Below the pieces are notes generated by a model. It saw nothing but the letters and a program-made list of their open reading frames with translations. It did not search any database and was not told the origin of the DNA. A stretch of DNA of 64,000 bases from Aurantimicrobium minutum (GTDB taxonomy: Bacteria; Actinomycetota; Actinomycetes; Actinomycetales; Microbacteriaceae): positions 1,178,001 to 1,242,000 of the forward strand of contig NZ_JARXXU010000001.1 in NCBI RefSeq assembly GCF_029894165.1, given 5' to 3'. The position numbers and the translations under genes are program-made. How positions within the stretch are numbered: position 1 is the first letter of the stretch; each line of letters starts with the position of its first letter. Below are positions 46,917 to 56,867 of this stretch, one piece after another.

Positions 46917-47281
46917 GAATCAAACTCCTGAACAGGTGAAACATCAGTGGTGGCATGCATTTCGTAGTCATCGAAACAGCTGCGAGCACCGGTATGGCAG
47001 GCAGAACCAATTTGCTCCACAAGAACGAGCAAAGTATCCGCATCACAATCATGACGTACTTCACGTACATATTGCGCATGACCACTCGTGTCGCCTTTAC
47101 GCCAGTATTCCTGACGTGACCGAGACCAAAACGTAACGCGTCCTTCGGTGACCGTTCGACGAACAGCCTCGGCATTCATGTATCCGAGCATGAGGACATC
47201 TTTCGTGTCTACATCTTGGATGATGGCTGGCAGAAGACCGCTGTCATCGAATTTCATGTTGTTGGTCTCTCCTGCACTCAT
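46913..47281 (-). CDS. hisI: Phosphoribosyl-AMP cyclohydrolase
   Basis: HisI opens the adenine ring of PR-AMP, step three of histidine synthesis. The 122-residue protein has [34 protein letters not shown] and the metal-binding D-C-D-A-D segment [10 protein letters not shown], plus CHTGARSCF. It is the separate actinobacterial form, not fused to HisE. It overlaps hisF by four bases and trpE by four, which joins the his and trp clusters in one transcript. Confidence 0.96.
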   Translation of the reverse strand: MSAGETNNMKFDDSGLLPAIIQDVDTKDVLMLGYMNAEAVRRTVTEGRVTFWSRSRQEYWRKGDTSGHAQYVREVRHDCDADTLLVLVEQIGSACHTGARSCFDDYEMHATTDVSPVQEFDS

Positions 47282-48042
47282 ACCCTCACCTCGTATCCTG
47301 CTGCTGCGACAAATTCTTTCACTTCACCAATAGTGACAGCTCCTGTGTGAAAAATACTTGCAGCCAGGGCTGCATCCGCACCAGCCGCAAAGGCTGGTGC
47401 AAAATCAGCAGCTGAACCAGCTCCACCACTGGCAATTACTGGAACAGAACTCATCTCACGCATCGCGGAAATAAGTTCTATATCGAAGCCATCCTTCGTT
47501 CCATCGGCATCAATCGAATTCACCAACAGTTCGCCAGCACCCCGTTCAATAGCTTCCTGAGCCCATGCAAGGGCGTCAATATCCGTGACCTGTCGTCCAC
47601 CATGCGTCGTGACAACAAAACCAGAAACTGTCTCGGTACTGCGCGTAATGTCCAAGGACAGGACTAATACCTGGGCGCCATACCGTGTGCTGATGTCATC
47701 GATCAGTGATGGACGACTGATGGCGGCGCTATTAACCCCCACCTTGTCTGCACCACTGGCCAAAAGTTTGGACACATCCTCCACGCTGCGAACACCCCCA
47801 CCAACAGTAAGGGGAATGAAGACAGCATCAGCAGTGCGAGCAACAAGATCAAACATGGTGGAGCGATTGTCCACCGTTGCCTTGACATCTAAGAACGTGA
47901 TTTCATCCGCTCCTTGCTCGTAATATTTCTGAGCAAGTTCAACAGGGTCGCCCTGATCACGAAGGTTAAGAAAATTCACTCCCTTAACCACGCGACCTTC
48001 AGCCACGTCAAGACACGGGATGATGCGAACTGCGACAGACAC
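47278..48042 (-). CDS. hisF: Imidazole glycerol phosphate synthase cyclase subunit
   Basis: HisF forms imidazole glycerol phosphate and AICAR from PRFAR, using ammonia from HisH. The 254-residue barrel has the two catalytic aspartates in [15 protein letters not shown] and VLSLDITR, and the phosphate loops [10 protein letters not shown] and ASGGAGS. HisH and the other his genes are not in the window. It lies two bases after hisG. Confidence 0.96.
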   Translation of the reverse strand: MSVAVRIIPCLDVAEGRVVKGVNFLNLRDQGDPVELAQKYYEQGADEITFLDVKATVDNRSTMFDLVARTADAVFIPLTVGGGVRSVEDVSKLLASGADKVGVNSAAISRPSLIDDISTRYGAQVLVLSLDITRSTETVSGFVVTTHGGRQVTDIDALAWAQEAIERGAGELLVNSIDADGTKDGFDIELISAMREMSSVPVIASGGAGSAADFAPAFAAGADAALAASIFHTGAVTIGEVKEFVAAAGYEVRV

Positions 48043-48044
48043 GA

Positions 48045-48884
48045 TTACAGGCGTGCAGCGTGAATAGCGGACACCAAAATGGCACGTGCTCCTAGGTCAT
48101 AGAGCTTATCCATAACGTCATTTCGGTCGGCACGTGGAACCATGACGCGCACTGCAACCCACTCGGGGTCGTGCAATGGGCTCACTGTCGGAGATTCAAT
48201 TCCCGGCGCAATTGCACAGGCAGCATCCAAGAGTTTCTTAGGAACGTCATAATCCATGAGTACGAACTGCTTCGCAACAAGTACGCCGTTAAGACGACGC
48301 ATCAACGTGGAGATGCCGTCTATGCTTTCATCCCGGCTCACTAAGACTGCTGTGGATTCCAGAATCACTGGGCCAAAGATCTCGAGACCTGCCTTTTTGA
48401 GAGTTGACCCCGTGGATACCACATCGGCCACGGCATCGGCCACGCCGAGTCGAACGGCAGACTCCACTGCGCCATCGAGCTTAACAAGCTGAGATTGGAC
48501 ACCTGCCTGAGCCAAGAAAGTTCCCACCAATCCGGGGTAACTAGTGGCAACTCGCTGACCAGCAAGATCGGAAAGATCCTGGAATTGGCCTGCTGGTCCA
48601 GCAAAGCGGAAAGTTGAATCCCCAAATGACAGTTCGGCAATCTCCTGGGCTTCGGAGTGCGAATCGAGAAGCAAATCGCGGCCGGTGATACCCACATCCA
48701 GCGCACCAGAACCCACATAGGTGGCAATGTCCCGGGGACGCAAATAGAAAAATTCAACTCCGTTGCGCAGATCGGAGTAGTGCAAGTCGCGTGGATCGCG
48801 ACGACCGGAATATCCGGCTTCGTAGAGCATCTCTGCAGAAATTTCTGCCAGAGAACCCTTATTGGGAACTGCTACACGCAACAT
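48045..48884 (-). CDS. hisG: ATP phosphoribosyltransferase (long form)
   Basis: HisG starts histidine synthesis by joining ATP and PRPP. The 279-residue length shows the long hexameric form with a C-terminal regulatory domain (about 205-279, from [17 protein letters not shown]), which binds histidine, so no HisZ is needed. Visible motifs are [27 protein letters not shown] and the PRPP loop [14 protein letters not shown]. Forty-one bases separate it from hisE. Confidence 0.96.
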   Translation of the reverse strand: MLRVAVPNKGSLAEISAEMLYEAGYSGRRDPRDLHYSDLRNGVEFFYLRPRDIATYVGSGALDVGITGRDLLLDSHSEAQEIAELSFGDSTFRFAGPAGQFQDLSDLAGQRVATSYPGLVGTFLAQAGVQSQLVKLDGAVESAVRLGVADAVADVVSTGSTLKKAGLEIFGPVILESTAVLVSRDESIDGISTLMRRLNGVLVAKQFVLMDYDVPKKLLDAACAIAPGIESPTVSPLHDPEWVAVRVMVPRADRNDVMDKLYDLGARAILVSAIHAARL

Positions 48885-48925
48885 ATAAAAAACCTTAGAA
48901 CGAGTGGAAAAATGATCGGAAGCGT

Positions 48926-49189
48926 TTAAAGATGATGGTTTACATCATCAAGAGAAATACCCTTAGCAATCATCAAAACCTGAAGGTGATAGAGCAACTG
49001 AGAGATCTCCTCGGCCGCAGCTTCCTTTGTTTCATACTCTGCAGCCATCCAAACTTCAGCTGCTTCTTCGACAATCTTCTTACCTATTGCGTGGACGCCT
49101 GCATCTAACTCGGCAACAGTGCGAGAACCGGCGGGGCGATTAACGGCCTTCTCGGTCAGTTCTTCAAAGAGAGAATCAAAGGATTTCAC
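48926..49189 (-). CDS. hisE: Phosphoribosyl-ATP pyrophosphatase
   Basis: HisE removes pyrophosphate from PR-ATP, step two of histidine synthesis. The 87-residue helical protein carries the MazG-like metal motif [17 protein letters not shown] and [14 protein letters not shown]. It precedes hisG as in other Actinobacteria. It follows rpe after 23 bases. Confidence 0.95.
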   Translation of the reverse strand: MKSFDSLFEELTEKAVNRPAGSRTVAELDAGVHAIGKKIVEEAAEVWMAAEYETKEAAAEEISQLLYHLQVLMIAKGISLDDVNHHL

Positions 49190-49212
49190 TCCTTAAGGCT
49201 ACCCTGTGTGAA

Positions 49213-49878
49213 CTAGTGATGGTGAGCAGAGTGTGCAGCTGAGCGTAAAGAAGCAATCGCTGCTTCAGGATTTCCTGAGTTGTAGACGCTAGAACCGGCA
49301 ACAAACGTGTCTGCCCCTGCCTCTGCAGCGATAACAATCGTGTCGAGAGTGATGCCCCCGTCCACCTGAAGCCACACGTCAAGTCCCAGTTGGGCACGGG
49401 CCTCTCTCAATAAACCTAGTTTTGGCATGACATTCGCAATAAATGACTGGCCTCCAAAACCAGGTTCCACGGTCATCACCAGTATTTGATCGAATTCTGG
49501 CATCAGTTCCAGATACGGCTCAATGGGCGTTCCCGGTTTGACCGCGAGACCTGCGCGTGCGCCAATGTCGCGCAGACGCCGGGCAACAGCTACTGGGTTT
49601 TCGGTTGTTTCTGCGTGAAAAGTAACGGAGTAGGCACCTAACTCTGCATAACCAGGGGCCCATCTCTCAGGATCCTCAATCATGAGATGAACGTCGAGTG
49701 GGAGAGGAGAAACATCCTGGATCCTGCCAACCATCTGTGGGCCAAAAGTGAGGTTGGGAACAAAATGGTTATCCATGACGTCGACGTGGGCCAGGTCCGC
49801 CGTAGAGATTGCCTCAAGACCATCTTGCATGTTCACAAAGTCAGCAGAGAGAATGCTGGGATTGATTCGAATACCCAT
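49213..49878 (-). CDS. rpe: Ribulose-phosphate 3-epimerase
   Basis: Rpe interconverts ribulose 5-phosphate and xylulose 5-phosphate in the pentose phosphate pathway. The 221-residue barrel has the start INPSILSADFVNM, the metal-binding VDVMDNHFVPNLTFGP, HLMIEDPERW, TVEPGFGGQSFI and QVDGGITLDT, and ends in a histidine-containing AHSAHHH tail. It also produces ribose precursors for the PRPP used by HisG and TrpD. Nine bases separate it from rsmB. Confidence 0.96.
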   Translation of the reverse strand: MGIRINPSILSADFVNMQDGLEAISTADLAHVDVMDNHFVPNLTFGPQMVGRIQDVSPLPLDVHLMIEDPERWAPGYAELGAYSVTFHAETTENPVAVARRLRDIGARAGLAVKPGTPIEPYLELMPEFDQILVMTVEPGFGGQSFIANVMPKLGLLREARAQLGLDVWLQVDGGITLDTIVIAAEAGADTFVAGSSVYNSGNPEAAIASLRSAAHSAHHH

Positions 49879-49887
49879 AGAGCGAGC

Positions 49888-51297
49888 CTATTCTGACTTA
49901 GTCAGCAAGGCGATGAACATGGCATCTGTACCGTGTCGATGTGGCCACAGCTGAACGGATTTCGAATCTCCGGCCAGGTCTAGGGCACTCATCGTTACTC
50001 CTGAAATGGCCTGACGCGCATCAAGTTCGGTAACTGTCGGGTATTTACGAAGTGCCCCCTCTACGACCCCCCTGGTCTCTGCTAAATGCGGAGAACAGGT
50101 CACATAAGCCAGCGTTCCACCCGGCTTCAACGCAAGAATTGCACTGCGCAGCAGTTCAGCTTGAAGCCCGGTCAGATCACCCACATCTTTCGGTGATTTG
50201 CGCCAGCGTGCCTCAGGACGGCGGCGCAAAGCACCGAGGCCGGTGCAGGGAGCGTCCAGAAGGATGCGGTCAAAAGTATTCGGCATAGTTTCACCGATCT
50301 CACGGCCATCCCCCGTTATCACTTCAACCCCTGGCAACACATCGAGTGCGTGACGGACAAGTTCTGCACGCGCAGGTATGACTTCATTAGCGATGAAGAT
50401 AGCCCCAGACTCTTCTGCTTCAGCAGCAAGAAGCGCGGCTTTACCTCCCGGGCCAGCACACATATCGAGCCATTGTTCATGTTCGGAAGAATCAACACCT
50501 CGCGACAAAGTCAAAGCCGCTAACTGTGAACCTTCGTCTTGAACCCTGACCACACCCTCTCGTACACGAGCAAAACGTGTGGGGTCCCCGCCTGTGTTCA
50601 ACGACATACCGACAGGTGAATAGGGAGTTGGTTCACCCTCCACTTCATCGTTCGTGTCGACGAAGCCAGGCAATTCGACGAGAGTGACTCGGGGATTGAC
50701 GTTATCTGCTGCAAGAAGTGCTTCTAGTTCTTCACCACGACCTTCAGCCTCCAAACTCTGCTTGAGCGACCGCACAATCCACACGGGGTGGGAATACAGA
50801 ACGGAGAGACGCTCTTCAGCATTAGAAATGTCACGAGTGACAAAGTCTTGCCAATCTTCCAGATCGTGCCTGCTGGTTCGTCGAAGAACCGCATTCACAA
50901 AGCCCACCGCGCCTAAAGAAGCCATATGTTCCGCCAGGTTGACACTCTCATCAACCGCGGCATGGGTTGCAACACGCATATTCAAGAGTTGATGAACACC
51001 GAGTCTGAGAATGTTCAACACAACTAAATCGATAGTTTCAATATCGCGTGCGGAAGCATTAGCAATGACTGTGTCGTAGAAGCCTTGCATGCGCAGGGTT
51101 CCATACGTCAGTTCAGTTGCAAGTCCTGCATCATTACTTGTCAGGCCAAACTCTTTAATCTTGGCGGGCAACGCAAGATTGGCATAGGCGTCGTCTTCAT
51201 CGACGGCCATCAAAACTTCGAAGGCAACGAGGCGAGCTGGAGTGATGGGTCTCGAGCGTCGTGGTTGCTTTTTGCGCGGGCGTGTCTCTTCGGTCAT
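49888..51297 (-). CDS. rsmB: 16S rRNA cytosine-C5 methyltransferase
   Basis: RsmB methylates 16S rRNA at C967 (E. coli numbering) with SAM. The protein of about 469 residues has an N-terminal NusB-like RNA-binding domain (RLVAFEVLMAVDEDDAYANL) and a Rossmann methyltransferase domain with the SAM loop DMCAGPGGKAALLAAEA, the motif LLDAPCTGLGALRRRP and the catalytic TCSPHLAET. The frame opens at 51336, but ATG 51295-51297 overlaps the fmt stop by three bases, the usual coupling here, and gives the basic start MTEETRPRKKQPRRS. Confidence 0.95.
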   Translation of the reverse strand: MTEETRPRKKQPRRSRPITPARLVAFEVLMAVDEDDAYANLALPAKIKEFGLTSNDAGLATELTYGTLRMQGFYDTVIANASARDIETIDLVVLNILRLGVHQLLNMRVATHAAVDESVNLAEHMASLGAVGFVNAVLRRTSRHDLEDWQDFVTRDISNAEERLSVLYSHPVWIVRSLKQSLEAEGRGEELEALLAADNVNPRVTLVELPGFVDTNDEVEGEPTPYSPVGMSLNTGGDPTRFARVREGVVRVQDEGSQLAALTLSRGVDSSEHEQWLDMCAGPGGKAALLAAEAEESGAIFIANEVIPARAELVRHALDVLPGVEVITGDGREIGETMPNTFDRILLDAPCTGLGALRRRPEARWRKSPKDVGDLTGLQAELLRSAILALKPGGTLAYVTCSPHLAETRGVVEGALRKYPTVTELDARQAISGVTMSALDLAGDSKSVQLWPHRHGTDAMFIALLTKSE

Positions 51298-52205
51298 GAA
51301 ACTTCCACTTCTTTCACACGAAGTCCGCGGAACCAATCCGAAGCAGACATTGCTTGCTTTCCTGATGGTTGGACGGTGATGAGTTCGAGTGCTCCATCAC
51401 GACACCCCAGAATGGCTGATTTCTCGAGGAAGCGGATGACACCTTCTGGCGCGGATATATTGCTTCGTGCCATCGAAATGATCTTGAGTCGTTCCGAGTT
51501 CAGCAGCACATATGCACCCGGTTCGGGCGTCACACCACGGTAGAGGTTATACACAACCTCAACCGGTGCGTGAGTGTCCAGATGACCGTCTTCTAATGAA
51601 AGCTTTCGCGCATAGGAGCTCTCTCCCGACTGAGGTGTGGCCACAGCCACATCTCTGTCGAGCAAGTCAACAACATCAAGAACCTGCGCAGAACCATGCT
51701 CACTCAACCGGGCAAGCAGTTCACCACTCGTCTCATCCGGATCAATGGCGAATGTTCGAGAATCAAAAACATCTCCAGCGTCCAATTCCTGAACGAGAGA
51801 GAACACCGTGGAACCCGCATCGGTTTCGCCAGAAATGATTTGCCACTGGACCGGTGCCGCACCACGCCAATGTGGGAGCTCCGAGAAGTGGAGGTTGATC
51901 CAACCCAAACGCGGGACATCCAGGGTCGCTTGAGGTAATAGTGCGCCATATGCGACGACAACTCCCAAATCTGCACCACTCGCTGTGATCTGTTTCTGGA
52001 TGTCGTCATCGATCTTGTTGGCATACAACAGAGGAATTCCGGCATCGTGTGCAAGTTGTGCAACTGGAGATGGAGTGAGAACACGTTTACGACCTACAGG
52101 AGCATCAGGCCTCGTCAGAACAGCAACCACATCATGGGTACTATCGAGTAAAGCCCTCAGAGAGGGAACCGCTGCTTCTGGTGTTCCGGCAAAGATAATC
52201 TTCAC
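51294..52205 (-). CDS. fmt: Methionyl-tRNA formyltransferase
   Basis: Fmt formylates initiator Met-tRNA. The 303-residue protein has MKIIFAGTPEAAVPSL, the formyl-folate segment VVAYGALLPQATLD, the catalytic region NLHFSELPHWRGAAPVQW, and a C-terminal OB-like domain that binds tRNA. It lies between priA and rsmB, matching the widespread priA-fmt-rsmB order. Peptide deformylase is not in the window. Confidence 0.96.
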   Translation of the reverse strand: MKIIFAGTPEAAVPSLRALLDSTHDVVAVLTRPDAPVGRKRVLTPSPVAQLAHDAGIPLLYANKIDDDIQKQITASGADLGVVVAYGALLPQATLDVPRLGWINLHFSELPHWRGAAPVQWQIISGETDAGSTVFSLVQELDAGDVFDSRTFAIDPDETSGELLARLSEHGSAQVLDVVDLLDRDVAVATPQSGESSYARKLSLEDGHLDTHAPVEVVYNLYRGVTPEPGAYVLLNSERLKIISMARSNISAPEGVIRFLEKSAILGCRDGALELITVQPSGKQAMSASDWFRGLRVKEVEVS

Positions 52206-52226
52206 GACACCAGCCTCACTACTTTT

Positions 52227-54185
52227 CTAGAGCGCATCGATATCCGGATCATCGAAACGCACTCTCAGTCTAAGGACTCGCTGTGCGTGTGTATTCCCAG
52301 TAGATGGCTTTTTCGATCGGGTGGCTGACCTGACGACACACGAACGCAAATAACTGGCCAAAGTTTCACCATCTTTGTATTCGAACATGATCAGTGCCCG
52401 GGCAGAACCATCGCCTAAACCAACAGGTCCCAATACTTTACTGCCCGTCAACAGCGGAAGTTCGTCACATGTCTTAGTCACAACGTCGTGTGCACCAGTA
52501 ACCGAAGCAACCCGAACCACAGGCGGAAGTTTCAGACTGTGACGATCAGCGAGTTCTCGTTGAGCCCACGATGGCTGAGACCACTCGAGAAGCGTTGGTC
52601 CAAGTATGGGGCCTGCACCTGTGATGTAAATCGTGGAGTCTGTTCGAGCCAGCGCGATGGTGTTACTCCAATTGCGGAGGACGTCTTCCTCTGCACGCAT
52701 CGCCTCACGACCACGCAGTCGTTCACCGTCCAACAACAAAACGGCTGAATATCCATGCTGCGCACGGGGCTCTGCTCCCGGGGTGGCGATAACTATGACT
52801 GGGGAGTCAGAAACTTGAGTCACAGTATGGTTACCGTCTGCAACGATAATCTGGACCCCAGGAAATGCTCGGCCAATTTCATCAGAGGTACGTTCACTTC
52901 CAGCAGCGACAGGTCGAAGAACGTGCGAACCACAGCCTGTGCAGGACCACGTGGAGGCCATTTGCCCACACCACCGACAACTCGCTACGCTCCCGCGCCT
53001 CGCGACGTGGAGGGGGCCTTGACAGGAGAGACAACGTGCTCGCTCACGGCATCCCCCACAAACCATCGCTGGGGCAAAACCAGGACTTGCCACCTGAATG
53101 AGAACAGGCCCTTTTTCCAGTGCTTTCTTGGCTCCAAGAAGTGCCTGTGCAGGAATTCTTGCGGAGGTGCCATCTTCGGAGAGATGATCAGCATCCGTCA
53201 GAACAACATGCATGGAGTGGGACGGAAAGACATCACATTCGGTCAGCCAACCTAAGTCGACCAATCGCTGAACTTCCAAAGAACGAGTATGACTGGCAAA
53301 TATCAAGGAACAATCTGTCTGAGTTTGCCGTATCAATGCAACATCGCGGCTGTGCGTATAAGGAGCAAGGGGTTCTTCAAAATTGTGGTCACCATCATCC
53401 CAGACGACAATCAATCCGAGGTTCTGCGCAGGCGCCAGTACCGCAGAGCGATTGCCCAGAATGACGAGGGGTTCTGAGAGAGAACGAAGATAATTCGCGT
53501 AGCGTTCCTGCCCACTCAATCGGGCATCTACCCGAATGAAATGTGTTGCTAGCGTTGAGGCCGTGATGGCTTGTTCGAGCAGATCAATATCCCGAAAATC
53601 AGGGACAGAAATGATTGTGCTTCGATCTTGTGAGAGCTCACTCGCAGCGAAATGAATGAATTGTCGAACCCAGTTTGGGAATGATTCAGGCTCTCTAGGT
53701 GAGTTCTTGCCAGGAGGGACGTGGAGCGCATATCGACCGCCGAAATCTAGTTCGGCCCCTTTGAAATCTTCGCTTCCGGCGGGGACTGCACCTGTAAAGG
53801 GAATACGTTCTGCACGATTGGCGACGAAGGCTTTTTCAGTTCTAACGTAACGGGGTGCAACTGCCAGCCTGAGAACATCACTAGCTGAGCCAGCTTGACG
53901 GTCAGCTACTTGCCGGGCGAGTTCCAGAGTCTCGGGAAGAACAATCGGTATTGAGCTCACGAGTTTGTTAACAGACTGAAGCTCACCAGAAAATTCTGCT
54001 TTGTCGGAGACAGCAGTGACATAACCTTCAGCAAAGCGGCTGCCCCCACGGAGGGGAACTGAAACTTTGAAGCCCGGAGAAATCTGACCTATGAGATGTT
54101 CAGGAACCCGATATTCAAAGATGTGGTCAAGCTGAGGTAGTGGTGTGTCCAACAACACACTCACTACCTCAACTGGGGAGGGCAA
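52227..54185 (-). CDS. priA: Primosomal protein N' (PriA), helicase-defective actinobacterial form
   Basis: PriA recognises stalled replication forks. The 652-residue protein has the N-terminal 3'-DNA-binding domain (LDHIFEYRVPEHLIGQI) and the two zinc sites in CGGCRERARCLSCQG and CRWCGQ...CTGCG. No Walker A loop is present where GSGKT is expected (the region reads TIISVPDFRDIDLLEQA), and the DEEH box is altered to DDGDH. It therefore should not unwind DNA; this loss is known for actinobacterial PriA. It probably acts as a fork-binding platform. Three bases separate it from metK. Confidence 0.93.
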   Translation of the reverse strand: MPSPVEVVSVLLDTPLPQLDHIFEYRVPEHLIGQISPGFKVSVPLRGGSRFAEGYVTAVSDKAEFSGELQSVNKLVSSIPIVLPETLELARQVADRQAGSASDVLRLAVAPRYVRTEKAFVANRAERIPFTGAVPAGSEDFKGAELDFGGRYALHVPPGKNSPREPESFPNWVRQFIHFAASELSQDRSTIISVPDFRDIDLLEQAITASTLATHFIRVDARLSGQERYANYLRSLSEPLVILGNRSAVLAPAQNLGLIVVWDDGDHNFEEPLAPYTHSRDVALIRQTQTDCSLIFASHTRSLEVQRLVDLGWLTECDVFPSHSMHVVLTDADHLSEDGTSARIPAQALLGAKKALEKGPVLIQVASPGFAPAMVCGGCRERARCLSCQGPLHVARRGSVASCRWCGQMASTWSCTGCGSHVLRPVAAGSERTSDEIGRAFPGVQIIVADGNHTVTQVSDSPVIVIATPGAEPRAQHGYSAVLLLDGERLRGREAMRAEEDVLRNWSNTIALARTDSTIYITGAGPILGPTLLEWSQPSWAQRELADRHSLKLPPVVRVASVTGAHDVVTKTCDELPLLTGSKVLGPVGLGDGSARALIMFEYKDGETLASYLRSCVVRSATRSKKPSTGNTHAQRVLRLRVRFDDPDIDAL

Positions 54186-54188
54186 CTC

Positions 54189-55352
54189 CTAGAGACCGGC
54201 CTTGCGGCGCAGTTCGTCTACCTTGTCGAGCTTTTCCCATGTGAAATCAGGAAGTTCACGGCCAAAGTGACCATAAGCCGCAGTTTGACGGTAGATCGGA
54301 CGCAGCAGGTCAAGTTCACGAATAATGCCCGCAGGGCTGAGATCAAATGAGTCTCGAATTGCGTTGATAATGATGTCATCATCAACCTTGCCTGTGCCGA
54401 AGGTTTCGACGTAGAGACCAACAGGCTGTGCAACACCAATTGCGTAAGCAATTTGAACTTCGAGCTTTTCAGCAAAGCCAGCTGCTACAGCGTTCTTGGC
54501 CACGTGACGCATGGCATATGCAGCAGAACGGTCAACCTTTGAGGGGTCCTTACCGGAGAACGCACCGCCACCGTGACGGCTTGCTCCACCGTAGGTGTCC
54601 ACGATGATTTTACGACCAGTCAAACCAGCGTCACCCTTAGGTCCACCGATTTCGAACTTACCCATGGGATTCACCATGAAGCGAGTGTCAGTCGAATCAA
54701 AACCTGCTTCAGACAGAACAGGCTTGATGACGGCTTCCAGAACATCCTTTCGCAGCGAATCAAGTGATTCATCTGCCTGTGGAGCGTGCTGCGTAGAAAC
54801 CACAACTGTCTCGACGGTGCGAGGAATAATTCCCTCGTAACCAATAGTGACCTGTGTTTTGCCATCTGGTCGCAAGTATCCGAGTTCACCGTTCTTGCGA
54901 ACTTCAGTAAGGCGTTCTGCGATGCGGTGGGAGAGATAGATCGGTAGTGGCATTAACTGTGGAGTCTCAGTCGTTGCATATCCAAACATGATTCCCTGGT
55001 CGCCTGCACCCTGCTCCTCCTGGCCGAAAACCAAGTTGGCGATGTCGGGTGATTGCTGACCAATAGAAACAGAAACTCCACAACTCTCGCCATCGAATCC
55101 GATGTCAGAAGAGGTATAGCCGATGTCTTTGACAACGTTTCTGACGATGTCAGGAATTTCTGCATAGCCGTCGGTGGTTACTTCACCGGCTACATGAACC
55201 AGTCCAGTAGTGACGAGTGTTTCCACTGCAACGCGTGATGCGATGTCTTGGGAAAGCAAATTATCCAAAATGCTGTCGGAGATTTGGTCGCAAACTTTGT
55301 CTGGGTGACCCTCAGTGACAGATTCGGACGTAAAAAGGCGAAGTTCGCTCAT
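54189..55352 (-). CDS. metK: S-adenosylmethionine synthetase
   Basis: MetK makes SAM from methionine and ATP. The 387-residue protein has [20 protein letters not shown], the signature [12 protein letters not shown], and the phosphate loop [20 protein letters not shown] feeds RsmB and other methyltransferases. It follows coaBC after 37 bases. That gap is too short for a SAM riboswitch, and none is seen. Confidence 0.97.
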   Translation of the reverse strand: MSELRLFTSESVTEGHPDKVCDQISDSILDNLLSQDIASRVAVETLVTTGLVHVAGEVTTDGYAEIPDIVRNVVKDIGYTSSDIGFDGESCGVSVSIGQQSPDIANLVFGQEEQGAGDQGIMFGYATTETPQLMPLPIYLSHRIAERLTEVRKNGELGYLRPDGKTQVTIGYEGIIPRTVETVVVSTQHAPQADESLDSLRKDVLEAVIKPVLSEAGFDSTDTRFMVNPMGKFEIGGPKGDAGLTGRKIIVDTYGGASRHGGGAFSGKDPSKVDRSAAYAMRHVAKNAVAAGFAEKLEVQIAYAIGVAQPVGLYVETFGTGKVDDDIIINAIRDSFDLSPAGIIRELDLLRPIYRQTAAYGHFGRELPDFTWEKLDKVDELRRKAGL

Positions 55353-55389
55353 TAATCCAGATATTTCTCAATACGTTCGGACAGTGTTG

Positions 55390-56589
55390 TTAGGCGAACG
55401 TGTCGAGTACCTTGTCCGCCACGGCCAGTTTTGACCCCGAAACTTCACTCAGGATATCGCCTGTGGAGTCCAGTACGGTCACAACATTACGTTCTGTGCC
55501 GAATCCTTGATCCCACCCCACCTGGTTAAGCACGAGAAAGTCACATCCTTTACGGGCAATCTTTGCTTGCCCTAACTCAAGAACAGATTTTCCAGGTTCA
55601 CCGGTTTCTGCCGCGAAACCCATAATGATTTGGGACTGAGGCTTTGTTTTCACGAGCTCAACGAGAATATCGGGGTTTTTGACCAATGTGAGGTGAAGAT
55701 GTTCGGAAGTTACGTCTTTCTTCAGTTTGTTTTCACTGACATCTTCTGCCCTGAAATCTGAAACCGCGGCAGCCATGATGACGATATCCATCGAGTTCCG
55801 TAATCTCATGACGGCATCTTGCATTTCTGCTGCTGTTGAAACTTCCTGAAGGGTGACCCCGGAAGGCGCAGCAACTTCCAGATGCGCGCCAATAAATGTC
55901 ACGTTCGCGCCTCGCCGAAGTGCGCGTTCTGCCAACGCAACCGCTTGCTTCCCCGAAGAACGGTTGCCTATGAAACGAACTGGGTCCAGGGGCTCGCGTG
56001 TTCCACCACCGGTAATCAAGATGCGTTTTCCAACAAGATCTTGAACAGAAGGCACCACAACGCTATAGACAGCCTGAACTATCTCTTCAGGCTCGCTCAT
56101 CCGCCCCGCACCGGAGTCAGAACCGGTCAGCTGACCAACCCCTGGTCCCACAACGATGACCCCGCGTTCACGCAAGACAGCAATGTTGGCCTGCGTCGAA
56201 GGGTTATCCCACATCTCGGTGTGCATAGCAGGGGCGACAACTAGAGGTCCACGGCGCGCAAGAATTGTGTTTCCCAGTAAGTCGGGTGCAAGCCCAGATG
56301 CTATCTGCGCAAGAGTATTAGCTGTTGCAGGGGCAACGACAACGACATCTGCCTGTTGCCCCAGCGCAACGTGCCGAACCTGAGCGACATCGTCATAGAG
56401 CCCAACATATACAGGGTTTCGACTGATTGCTTCGAGAGTGGGGCGTCCCACAAATTGGAGTGCAGCCTCTGTCGCGATGACGTCAACGTGATGCCCGTCT
56501 TTGACAAACTCCCGGACGACCGAAACTGCCTTATACGCAGCAATGCCGCCGGTAATACCGACGACAATGCGAAGTTGCGTGTGCGACAC
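55390..56589 (-). CDS. coaBC: Bifunctional phosphopantothenoylcysteine decarboxylase / phosphopantothenate-cysteine ligase
   Basis: CoaBC carries out two coenzyme A steps. The 399-residue protein has the FMN-dependent CoaC half (VGITGGIAAYKAVSVVREF, then PAMHTEMWDNPSTQAN with the catalytic histidine and N) and the CoaB ligase half (ILITGGGTREPLDPVRFIGN; GFAAETG; KGCDFLVLN). It follows rpoZ after 18 bases, in the conserved gmk-rpoZ-coaBC-metK order. CoaE of the same pathway is at 26903-27496. Confidence 0.96.
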   Translation of the reverse strand: MSHTQLRIVVGITGGIAAYKAVSVVREFVKDGHHVDVIATEAALQFVGRPTLEAISRNPVYVGLYDDVAQVRHVALGQQADVVVVAPATANTLAQIASGLAPDLLGNTILARRGPLVVAPAMHTEMWDNPSTQANIAVLRERGVIVVGPGVGQLTGSDSGAGRMSEPEEIVQAVYSVVVPSVQDLVGKRILITGGGTREPLDPVRFIGNRSSGKQAVALAERALRRGANVTFIGAHLEVAAPSGVTLQEVSTAAEMQDAVMRLRNSMDIVIMAAAVSDFRAEDVSENKLKKDVTSEHLHLTLVKNPDILVELVKTKPQSQIIMGFAAETGEPGKSVLELGQAKIARKGCDFLVLNQVGWDQGFGTERNVVTVLDSTGDILSEVSGSKLAVADKVLDTFA

Positions 56590-56607
56590 GAAGTGTCGAT
56601 TCAGTGA

Positions 56608-56865
56608 TTAGACCGCGAGAGGACGAGCGATGAGCTTGTCTTCGTTGATCTCGTGCATAGCTACGGACAGGGGCTTGTCGTCGATGTTGGAGTCAACAAG
56701 GGGTCCAACGTTGTCGAAGAGGCTTCCCTCGTGCAGGTCGGAGTAGTAGTCGTTGATCTGACGAGCACGCTTGGATGCAAAGATAACCAGTGCGTACTTG
56801 GATTCAACCTTCGAGAGCAGATCGTCGATGGGTGGGTTGATAATTCCTTCAAGCTTGGTAGCCAT
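56608..56865 (-). CDS. rpoZ: RNA polymerase omega subunit
   Basis: Omega helps RNA polymerase assembly. The 85-residue protein has the conserved start [32 protein letters not shown] in outline (PPIDDLL and [11 protein letters not shown]) and the C-terminal [15 protein letters not shown]. It lies between the mIHF-gmk fusion and coaBC, two bases after the former. Confidence 0.95.
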   Translation of the reverse strand: MATKLEGIINPPIDDLLSKVESKYALVIFASKRARQINDYYSDLHEGSLFDNVGPLVDSNIDDKPLSVAMHEINEDKLIARPLAV

Positions 56866-56867
56866 GT

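Noticed and set aside
46913-46950. A tryptophan attenuator or leader peptide before trpE
   Set aside because: trpE starts inside the end of hisI by four bases, so there is no room for a leader.
55353-55389. A SAM riboswitch before metK
   Set aside because: The gap to coaBC is only 37 bases and shows no suitable pairing.
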